Positions 24,881 to 32,249 of a stretch of 32,249 nt of DNA are shown one piece after another. Position numbers and translations under genes: made by a program. A model generated the notes under the pieces. The model made no database searches and was not told where the DNA came from. It saw nothing but the letters and a program-made list of their open reading frames with translations. The stretch lies in assembly GCF_000003605.2 (NCBI RefSeq), contig NW_003142308.1:408162-440410 (forward strand), read 5' to 3'. The DNA is from Saccoglossus kowalevskii. Lineage: Eukaryota; Hemichordata; Enteropneusta; Harrimaniidae. The stretch's first letter is position 1, and every line of letters begins with the position of its first letter.

Positions 24881-25401
24881 AAAAAGGTGGACGCAACACG
24901 GCATTGGCCTACAACCAGTTCTGTGACAGAAGTTCGTTCTTTCATTGGTTTGGTCTCATACGGCATACGTTTTGTTAGGGGGTTCGCAGAACTAGCACGA
25001 CCCTTGCATGATTTAACGAAGAAGAATGTTTTCTTTGATTGGACAATGCAATGTCAAAACGCCTTTGATAGTCTGAAGGATGCTTTGACATCTGTTTCCG
25101 TTTTGGCATTTCGATCTGAGGATGAAACTTTTATACTAGATACCGATGCTAGTGGTTGTGGCATATTGTGTGACCAGAAAATAGTTGCTTGCAGTTGTAA
25201 ATTATGTCAAATACTATCGCCATTATTTGTTGGGAAGAAAGTTCACACTTAGGACAGATCATGCTTCTTTAATGGTTAATGCGATTCAAAAATCCTGAGG
25301 GTCAGCTGGCTCGAATTATTGGATTGAATCATTGCAACAATTTGATTTCACCATTGTCCATAGTCCGGGCAAACGTCATGGCAATGCAGATGCATTAAGT
25401 C
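24881..25401 (+). pseudogene. Gypsy connection and RNase H remnant
   Basis: The frame through RT continues with EVRSFIGLVSYGIRFVRGFA (tether) and DTDASGCGI near 25,138-25,165, which carries the RNase H first acidic residues. The middle of the domain appears deleted. The rest is in another frame: FTLRTDHASLMV at about 25,240-25,275, then, after a stop, FTIVHSPGKRHGNADALS ending at 25,400. Domain order and motifs match Ty3/Gypsy RNase H; the deletion and frameshift make it non-functional. Confidence 0.85.
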
Positions 25402-27031
25402 AAGCACCTACTTATAGATGTAAACAATGTGATCAGATGCATGCTAGTACTAGTATCTCTAAATGTGATTCAGATTCGGATAATCGATCTAGTCAGAAAG
25501 TTACCTCATTGAGCCCATTAGCTTCTGAATATGTAGTTGGTCGGGATGTTGTAGGAGTTGGTAGTACTGCTGTAATACCCCCTGGAAGGGTGATGATGGT
25601 ATGTCGAGATGAATCCAAGAAGGGAGGTGAGACGAATGGGCAGTCAGATGTTGGTATTTTGGTGCAATACCTGACATGGACCCACATTGAACTCCGGGAG
25701 AAACAGCATCAGGAGGCTGGTATGAGCATTTTAATTTCTGCTGTTAAGCATGCTATGCAAAGACCTGCGTGGAAGGAAATTTCTGCATTTTCTCCTGGGG
25801 TAATAATGTGTTGGTCTTCATTTGATCATCTTCGTGCCAGTAATGGTGTTCTTCATAGATTGTTTGAAAGTGCTGATGGTACGCAAGTGACCTGGCAGCT
25901 GTATTTGTCCCTACACTGTAGACAGCAGGTGTTGCATGGACTGCACACAGCTAAAGCAGGTGGACATTTGGAAATGGATAAAACCCTCTCTAAACTGAGA
26001 CAGCGGTACTTCTGGTATAAAAATGAAATCTGATAACAGAGCATATATCAGATCGTGTGATGTATGTGCACGTCGTCAGAGGCCACAAAGACATAAGAGA
26101 GCCCCTTTACAATCCTACCTGGCTGGCTACCCGGTAGAAAACACAGCAATTGACATCCTTGGTCCTTTCACGGTAAAAAGAACGTGTTTTTGCTGACTAC
26201 TTTAGTAATTGGTTGGAATGCATTCCAGTGAAGGATGATGCTAAAGCAATGGTTGATAATGTGTTCACTAGGATTGGTATGCCTCGAGAGATTCATTATG
26301 ATAAAGGTAGAGATTTTATATCCACGGTTTTCAAGGAAGTATGTCAGTTATTGGACATTTCTAAGACCTACACTACACCACGCCACTCCACCACGACGGT
26401 TTGTTTGAAAGACATATGAAGGTTATTGTTGGATCGATTAATACTTATCTTGATCCATTGGCATAACAGCATGACTGGGATCAGTATTTACCCTATGTCA
26501 GCATGGCTTATAGATCATTTCTCTACAGGTGAAACTCCTAATTTGTTAATGCTTGGCAGAAAGGTATGTTTGCCGGTTGACTTAATGTTTGAAAGTAATG
26601 ATCCTGATGCCATGGCACAGACAGACTATGTGACAGATCTGAAATCTAAGTTGCAGAAAGCGCATGACTGGGCTAGAGAACAGGTGGCAATAAGTGCCCG
26701 TGTCCAGAAGAAACACAATGATCGGCACTTGAACAGACAAGGTTTTCAACCTGGAAAATTTGTATGGTTAAAGGAAGAAAGAAGGAGAAAGGGGTTGAGT
26801 CCAAAATTGCAGCTAAACTTTGAAGGGCCTTACTTGGTCATAGGTAGACTTTCAGATGTGGTGTACAGGATTCAAAGAAGCCCTCACAGTAAGTTTAAGA
26901 TCGTCCATTATGAGAAGCTGAAGAAATATAATGGAAACCCACTTTTCGCGGAAACATTGCAATCCATATATGGGAATAGTACGCGTATAATTTCTCTTAG
27001 CCTATTACGTGCTGATTTTGAAGTCACGTGA
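25402..27031 (+). pseudogene. Gypsy integrase remnant (HHCC, DDE, GPY/F)
   Basis: The zinc-binding part is visible as HTAKAGGHLEMDKTLSKLRQ (to 26,033) followed, in another frame, by CDVC at 26,056-26,067. Catalytic residues can be located: first Asp at 26,152-26,154 (AIDILGPF), second Asp at 26,300-26,302 (IHYDKGRDF), and Glu at 26,408-26,410 (GLFERHMK), the last in a shifted frame. The final frame, 26,426-27,031, encodes the C-terminal domain with GPY at 26,825-26,833 and VVYRIQRSPHSKFKIVHYEK. I see no chromodomain after it. At least four frame breaks exclude activity. Confidence 0.9.
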
Positions 27032-27449
27032 TCGAATTATGAGGTCATCTTTATTATCTGCTTAGTTTTTCTTTAGTAAGCGTGTGTTGTAGTTTTGAAG
27101 CGGTACGACGAAGAATACAGTTCTTTGCTGTTTATTCCTGAATGGTGTGTGTGTCTTCATTGATTACGTCCACGTTACCATTCCTCGACGGATGGGAGTG
27201 CACTGGTTGATTGTGGTAGTCAAAGCGAGATTTTTGCTGGTTTTGAACCGGTGTCGTCAGTGAGAGTCGATATCGACCATTGATTTGGTGCGAACAATGT
27301 CAGTTTGTTACAGGGTGATACAACTTGTGAGAGACTGTCCCTGAAATACTCTGAAATACCCTGAAATATTTCTCTTACATTATCATTGCTCCACTAGATA
27401 AGTTTAGATAAATTTTGATACCAGACAATTCAATAAAATAGTATATACC
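27032..27449 (+). other. Non-coding tail after integrase, possible LTR remnant
   Basis: After the integrase stop come about 290 bases ending near TTTGTTACA (about 27,306-27,314), a typical kind of LTR end, but no polypurine tract and no upstream copy are evident. Three imperfect copies of CTGAAATAC lie at about 27,340-27,372. Similarity with unit 1 resumes near 27,450. Confidence 0.3.
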
Positions 27450-27706
27450 GTAGGCTACTGCAAACAAATATGAGGTCAACCTTGTTGTCGATAACATGTT
27501 ATATAACATTATTACCAAATACCGATCTAACGTTGGTTATTGTAAGAGCGAATGGATGAATGCATGCTCTTAAGCCTACACCCGAGGTCTCGTATTGATC
27601 TTTATGATATTTTAAACATGCTGATATACAATAATAGTATTCCCTACTGTGACAAGTGGAGCAGTATGTTCTCCTCATATCGTCATTGATTAAACATAAC
27701 ATTGTT

Positions 27707-28497
27707 CGCCAGCAAAAAACAATTTATTTGGCCATAGCCTCAACATTAACCCTTTGCATATTTCACCACGATTTACTGTATGTCGCGCGCCCTCAAACGA
27801 TTATAAGATTCAACTCGGCTCATTTGCATCACCCAATCAGAACTCATGAAAGAAACCATGTGGAAAGAAACTACACATTTCTTCGGCTGATCTGCACTGG
27901 CTCGGAAGATGAATTCTGATTGGCTAAAAAAACAAAAAACTTGTGGCGTTGAATGCACGTTCATTGTCAGTATTGTTATGCAAATTCAAACTAGCTAATC
28001 ATTTACAGCCTTCCGAGCCAGTGCAGATTAGCCCCATTTCTTGGTAAAATTAAAATGGCGGAATCAAATAAACGTGTTGCTATCTTTTTTTCTGAAAGAG
28101 CTTACTGTGCATCAAAAGAAAGCACTTAGTGCTGTATCTGAAGAAAATGACGTGTTTGTTGCAAACACAGTATCTCGACTGTGTTGCCGGGCTGTGTTAC
28201 AACGAAACCGAATCGGGCAAGTTGATATGTTATCAGTTTCGACAGTTTTGTCAGTTTACTAAAACACATTCACTTGCCCACAAACAATTTTCACCGTTGA
28301 AATGTGAAATTTTGGAAAGGCCATTGTTTTAATGTTTGATGAGCAACTCTTATTGGTGGCGCCAGCTCCTTGGCGCGCCCAATCAAATGAGTCAATTTAG
28401 CTACAGTGAAATACCGCTTTTCCTAACACGATCACGCACGGGTTCGTGGGCTGGTTATGAATGGCCGGCTTTAGCGAAACTGTGCGATTCGGACGAT
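27707..28497. mobile_element. About 790-bp insertion private to unit 3
   Basis: Unit 3 follows unit 1 up to AACATTGTT (27,698-27,706; unit 1 about 12,903-12,911) and again from CAGTCAGT (28,501; unit 1 about 12,921). Unit 1 has only about ten bases between these points. The inserted DNA is locally more GC-rich and carries inverted repeats, two octamer motifs and several CCAAT boxes. No clean terminal repeats or target duplication were identified, and frames from 28,041 to 28,332 match nothing I recognise. Its nature (transposon, processed or captured promoter fragment) is open. Confidence 0.65.
27822..28031. promoter_or_regulatory. Divergent-promoter-like palindrome with octamers and CCAAT boxes
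   Basis: A perfect 19-bp inverted pair ATCTGCACTGGCTCGGAAG (27,890-27,908) and its reverse complement (28,010-28,028) extends imperfectly on both sides. Around it are ATTTGCAT at 27,822-27,829 followed by CCAAT at 27,833-27,837, ATTGG at 27,919-27,923, and ATGCAAAT at 27,978-27,985. Octamer plus CCAAT is a known combination in histone and snRNA promoters, but I find no histone reading frame beside it. A second CCAAT pair flanks a GGCGCC/GGCGCGCC core at 28,352-28,383. An ATG in good context (AAAATGG) at about 28,054 opens only a short frame. Confidence 0.4.
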
Positions 28498-29117
28498 GGT
28501 CAGTCAGTATTTTGGTTTATGTTGCTCTGTTTTTTTAGACATTCAATGAATGTAAACGTAGATTCTACACAATTCAATTATGGACTTTATCAATACATAA
28601 AATGTATTTAATTGTTAAATGCCAAAACTTTATGACAATATAATTCGCAAAGCTTTCAGTGCCGTGATAAGCAGGACAGTCAGACTAAATTAAGAAATAA
28701 TAAAAAACAGATCCTTTTGTATGAAAACCCTTGCCAATTAAATTATTTCAGTCCTATGGGAAGTACTTTGTGAAATAAAGATGTTAGCCATACCCAAATT
28801 ACTCTTTGATAGGTATGTTGTGGGAAGGAATTAGATGTATATCGTGTAGTGTAGACAGTGTAGATGTTTTGCAATTCTAGTACAGATTGCATTACTTTAC
28901 ATCACTGGAAGAATTGAACACCCGTCATATTTGTTTCAGATACAGACCAGCACAAATAACCAATGCTGTTTTAGGCGATGCATTCTTATGTATTTCATTT
29001 TTTTATCTTTATTGAAAATGGAATTATTCTTACATCTTCCCACTTTACCAACGTTACCATGTGCTCAAATTTGGTTACATTATGTAGGATGCATATATTA
29101 TACATTATGTTGTTAAT

Positions 29118-29125
29118 CCGTTAAA
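29118..29125 (+). repeat. Target-site duplication, left copy (CCGTTAAA)
   Basis: Exact 8-base match to 29,529-29,536 on the other side of the MITE. Confidence 0.75.
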
Positions 29126-29528
29126 AAGGGTGGGCAAAGGGTATTTTCGTAAGCTGTAATCAATCGTTTTTATTCTCGTAATAATGTAGTTTAAAAAAAT
29201 AAAAAAACGTCAATTCGTTGACATGAGCAAGGTGTTAACTGTAATCAGCTGGTTTATTCGTCCGTAATTTGTACGAAGATATTATTTTTTTAAGCATATA
29301 AAGCATTTTCCAAAATGATGCCGAAATTCGTACGCAATTTCCAATTTTGATTCTTAAACTCAAATTATCAAAAAATATTTTAAATATATAAAGTGTAATT
29401 AGAAATTTGCTTTATCTGTAAAGTGTAAAAACCTATTGTTTTACTGTAAATGGAACTCATTTTATTTATCTGTAAACACGTAAAACGCCGTTATTTCCTG
29501 TAACCTGTACCAGCTATCCCTTTGCCCC
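29126..29528. mobile_element. hAT-like MITE, 403 bp, with 8-bp target duplication
   Basis: The element begins AAGGGTGGGCAAAGGGTA and ends with the reverse complement of GGGGCAAAGGGATAGCTGG; the inverted ends share GGGCAAAGGG. It is flanked by CCGTTAAA at 29,118-29,125 and again at 29,529-29,536, an 8-bp direct repeat as made by hAT transposases. Unit 1 (about 13,530-13,560) has continuous sequence without the element. The interior is AT-rich, non-coding, and shows repeated CGTAA words on the left side and CTGTAAA words on the right, resembling subterminal motifs. Confidence 0.8.
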
Positions 29529-29536
29529 CCGTTAAA
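29529..29536 (+). repeat. Target-site duplication, right copy (CCGTTAAA)
   Basis: Exact 8-base match to 29,118-29,125. The assignment assumes the element ends at 29,528; a shift of one or two bases within the C run is possible. Confidence 0.75.
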
Positions 29537-30758
29537 TACGTACTATAAAATTTGTTATTAATATTGCAAGATTAATTTGCATCATGTATGCCTCTTTGCC
29601 GTAAAAACATTCCAGCTACGCTGCAAACCGTAAATCGTATAATTGTATATTTTCAACAACAAGAGTACCAAATTCAGGGATCTGTTGTTTAACAAATTAA
29701 ACGTACGCAGGTGAGGGTAAATGTCTATGATGACTATATCAAACTGAAAATTACAAGAATACGGTGATAACACGTCATCAGTAAAAGTTAATTAAGATTT
29801 GAGTACAGATCACCGTTGCATGTCAGCTTTTATAATTACAACGTACTCTCCAAGAATACTAGATGACTACTGCACTGCACGCCATCCAGATAAATCGGCT
29901 GTTAACCTAAGTCGAATGTTTTTAGTTATTAATACTAGATAACCAAACATTATCTGTATGTTAATGAGGGTGACTCGGCCTGGCAATAACTTTAATTTCA
30001 ACTGTCATTGAAATTGAATTCAGCCTAAGAAATACTCGACTTGGAAATTGTTTAATAGCTGTATGAACTGTCAGCCGGCAGGAGTCATCAAGTCATTTCC
30101 TGATCAAGAAAATGTGTGATGAAACCGATTGACGATAAAAAAAAACTTAATCGCGACATTTATGAATATTTTCTTTGTTTAGACTATATCTATGATCTGA
30201 TTACTGTAATGGACACACCATACCATATTGGGTTGGCCATTCACACATTTCGTGTCAGGATTATAAATACATTATTTCAAATTGGTGAAAGACCATCACC
30301 AATAAACAATGCCAGCGCTCTAAATCCAGTGATCTGTTCATTCAGATGATATTGTGGCTGACTTTTTTTATACATATTCTGCATAATATGTATATGTACA
30401 TTTTCCAATTTCCGACTGAGTCATCAAAGAACCTGGACATTTTTATCAAAGGGTGTTATGTTATTATGTACATTCCGTCACATGGGCTGCTCTCGAGACG
30501 CTGTGTCGGATGGCTTGACATTCAAACATCATTGGCAGTTTTCATCAATAAATCTCAATGATCTGTCTCTAACAACATTATCATTCCGTATGGAGATGAA
30601 TATATATTACTTGTAGTGGGATATAGTGAAACAATGATGTCACAATTTAATGTATTGGAAGTATTATTGCAAATTCGTAACTTTTACTATACTGTTTCTT
30701 ATAAAATTGCGTTTTGAGTAGACATAAGGGGAGTTGCGATTACATCATTTTGTGACTT

Positions 30759-30906
30759 GAATCTCTGTGGAATTTCAAATGAACAGGTTGTTCCATTATT
30801 GTCTACATTGAGGATAATTAACTAATTCATGTGATGTCTTGTATTCTCAAAGCGTGTATTGCATGAACGTCCCTGACCTGGAGGTCTAATTCGACATTAC
30901 TAGGCT
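30759..30906 (+). repeat. 148-bp conserved block, unit 3 copy
   Basis: Counterpart of 14,782-14,929, with six substitutions and no gaps. The everted half-site pair TGACCTGGAGGTCT is at 30,874-30,887. Downstream, AATGCCGAGTGGGTGGTTTA (30,918-30,937) is also shared exactly with unit 1 (14,940-14,959). Confidence 0.75.
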
Positions 30907-31201
30907 GAAACATATTCAATGCCGAGTGGGTGGTTTAACAGTCACGTTGCCTGACTGAAAATATTACAAATGAGTGTTTTTTTTCAATAATATGGTTTGC
31001 GAAGTTTGTTCGCGAGTATTTAAGACTTTGAATTATGAAGATGAGTTTGGAAAAAAATAGGTATCCCGAATTACTATTTCCGTGCTGCATTTATATGTAG
31101 GCTTTTAGATTAGGTTTTTGTGTGTGTTAATTCATTGCCATATTGAACCGAACGTCATAAAATAATATAAATTAATGTGTAAATTGATATACCCTGCCAA
31201 G

Positions 31202-31223
31202 TATATATATATATATATATATA
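31202..31223. repeat. (TA)n microsatellite, 11 repeats
   Basis: A TA tract at the 3' junction of the Penelope-like insertion. Unit 1 has only AGTATATATATTG at the same place (about 15,189). Confidence 0.95.
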
Positions 31224-31356
31224 CATACGGTGATATAGGGATTAATACACAACTACATGAATATTGAAGAAGCTATATGTTTTATAATTCACTGTACCAA
31301 AGAGCATACATTATAAGCTTCGTAAATTAACATATTAAATAAATTGAAAAGAAAGT

Positions 31357-31830
31357 TTAAATGTTACTTATTAGAGCTATTGATCTCAGTCGGCATGATG
31401 ACACGAGTTCATTTCTTTTGTTTAGTGCGGAGTGATGGGGTCTAACAATTATGATGAATTTTTCCTTCAAACATAAAATGCATCGTTTGCTGGAGCTATT
31501 ATACGGGCTACCGCGAGCAAGAATTTTCCATTGTATTTTATATCCAATATCTTTATCTTTGAGTGACCAGACGTGTTTACTTAGTTCTGCCTTATTTCTG
31601 GAAGCCTTATAGCGAAATGAGGCCGTGTGGTTTCTGTATCTTGTTTTGAACTCATTACCAATAAGTCCGACGTACGTTTTGCTGGTGGTGTCTGTCTAAA
31701 CGCGTAACTTCCGCTAGGCATACGACACCAGGCTGCAAACACTTCCCGTCTAGTGGACATGTTTTTTTTTTCTGGCAATTGCATAACTTATTGGCTTTCG
31801 TTTCGTCAGTCGTAGTGTTATTTTCGGTGG
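31357..31830 (-). pseudogene. Penelope-like GIY-YIG endonuclease domain
   Basis: A cysteine-rich entry motif, CNCQKKKTCPLDGKC (about 31,783-31,739), leads into GVVCLAEV. After a frame change comes TYVGLIGNEFKTRYRNH (about 31,675-31,625), the YIG-equivalent with the conserved Arg and His. The frame then runs open through SKHVWSLKDKDIGYKIQW and CILCLKEKFIIIVRPHHSAL, containing the expected Glu, and LNKRNEL, to a stop at 31,357-31,359. The domain cleaves target DNA for priming. Here the 3' two-thirds is intact in one frame, so decay is modest. The first signature position is Cys rather than the usual Tyr. Confidence 0.85.
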
Positions 31831-31859
31831 CGAAAATTTGGTGTTTGGTTTTATTGTTG

Positions 31860-32185
31860 ATGGTATCTGTGATGTTGTTCAAACACAATAGCAGACTTTG
31901 ATTATATTTCTGTTAAATATTTTCTTGGGATTGTTACTGTTAGGAAAGCACTTGTTGATTAGATCCAAGAATCGCTTTCCGATACTGTTGCGGACGTTGC
32001 AGCTATATGGTGAGTTGAACCAAAGGACGTTGCTACGCGGCCGGTTTTTTTACCCTTCTCCGTGAGGGGCTCAAACTTTAATTGATGTTTGTAGACGCTT
32101 TCGCGTAGAGCTCTTTGGTAAGGTGGTGCCGCGATGTCAAACATCTTTTTATCTGACGATATTAAAGAAAGACGCTTGTTAACAT
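31860..32185 (-). pseudogene. Penelope-like RT distal (thumb) fragment
   Basis: From the junction the first frame reads VNKRLSLISSDKKMF and then AAPPYQRALRESVYKHQLKF. After a frameshift near 32,040 the next frame gives NVLWFNSPYSCNVRNSIGKR followed by FLDLINKCFPNSNNPKKIFN. A stop follows near 31,880. The motif pair (NKRLS.ISS.., then WFN.PYS.NV...IG..FL.L..K.FP) is characteristic of the region just after the RT palm in many invertebrate Penelope-type proteins. The catalytic palm itself would lie upstream and is absent. Confidence 0.82.
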
Positions 32186-32249
32186 ATATATACATTGCAT
32201 GTATGTTCGGAACAGCGTGTCGATTTCCCATAAAACTCACTTACTATCA

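Larger units (their letters stand above)
22605..27031 (+). mobile_element. Degenerate Ty3/Gypsy LTR retrotransposon body
   Basis: In the plus direction the sequence shows gag capsid-like protein, a CCHC knuckle, an aspartic-protease relic, reverse transcriptase, RNase H, and integrase with zinc-binding, catalytic and GPY/F parts. This is the pol order of Ty3/Gypsy elements. No flanking LTR pair was found: the 5' side is the 630-bp inverted-repeat element, and 27,032 onwards has no match upstream. Multiple frameshifts and stops show it is dead. It occupies the gap where unit 3 departs from unit 1 (about 20,905 to 27,450). Confidence 0.93.
31225..32185 (-). mobile_element. 5'-truncated Penelope-like retroelement
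   Basis: About 960 bases on the minus strand encode, in several frames, the distal reverse-transcriptase region followed by a GIY-YIG endonuclease domain, the hallmark combination of Penelope-like elements. Unit 1 reads through from AGTATATATATTGCATGCAT into CCCATAAAACACACTTACTA (15,189-15,233) without it, while unit 3 has the element between two TA-rich remnants of that site. The element lost its 5' part, including the catalytic RT core. A roughly 18-base extra stretch at 32,189-32,207 may be a filler or a unit difference. Confidence 0.85.

Noticed and set aside
27032-27320. 3' LTR of the Gypsy element
   Set aside because: Plausible by position and by the TGTTACA-like end, but no matching 5' copy, polypurine tract or target duplication could be seen, so it is kept only as a low-confidence tail.
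27822-28262. Histone gene pair next to octamer and CCAAT boxes
   Set aside because: None of the six frames within several hundred bases on either side resembles a histone.
28041-28332. Frames after the ATG at about 28,054 (start MAESNKR) as a transposase or recombinase N-terminus
   Set aside because: The frame stops after about 24 codons and the downstream frames show no recognisable domain.

Overview
This looks like a stretch of AT-rich, non-coding nuclear DNA from an invertebrate animal. The signs are long (TA)n and (AAAT)n microsatellites, decayed Ty3/Gypsy and Penelope-like retroelements, non-autonomous DNA-transposon remnants, and almost no coding potential outside the transposons. I cannot name the phylum safely; a marine deuterostome or lophotrochozoan is plausible. 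There are no bacterial operons, rRNAs, recognisable tRNAs or CRISPR arrays. Nearly all short open frames are chance frames, several of them simply translating microsatellites.

Layout. Positions 1-7,710 are mostly featureless single-copy DNA. They hold a 43-bp tandem repeat at the left edge, a (TA)n tract, a weak candidate two-exon minus-strand gene (2,931-3,306), a 31-bp tandem pair and one core-promoter-like site (about 6,156-6,240).

From about 7,711 to the right edge, the window is an ancient head-to-tail tandem duplication of one non-coding unit, found by aligning the sequence against itself by eye. Unit 1 (about 7,711-15,510) is the most complete. Unit 2 (about 15,511-19,261) has lost the last roughly 1.3 kb and other parts. 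Unit 3 (about 19,262 to beyond the window) has been swollen by insertions. These are a roughly 6.5-kb block (20,9xx-27,45x) with a degenerate dispersed repeat, a 630-bp inverted-repeat element and a dead Ty3/Gypsy retrotransposon; a roughly 790-bp insert with octamer and CCAAT motifs (27,707-28,497); a 403-bp hAT-like MITE with an 8-bp target duplication (29,126-29,528); and a 5'-truncated Penelope-like element (about 31,225-32,185).

Because the units are paralogous, each insertion has an 'empty site' in a sister copy within the same window, so insertion boundaries can be read directly. One 148-bp block is 96% identical between units 1 and 3 (142/148 by my count), well above its surroundings, and is the best candidate for a functional or gene-converted element.

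The Gypsy element (22,605 to about 27,031, plus strand) retains recognisable gag capsid, a CCHC zinc knuckle, protease, reverse transcriptase, RNase H and integrase in the usual order. Frameshifts, stops and a substituted protease active-site position make it a pseudogene. The Penelope-like remnant on the minus strand keeps the end of its reverse transcriptase region and a largely preserved GIY-YIG endonuclease domain. All comparisons were made by eye; identities are approximate unless a count is given.
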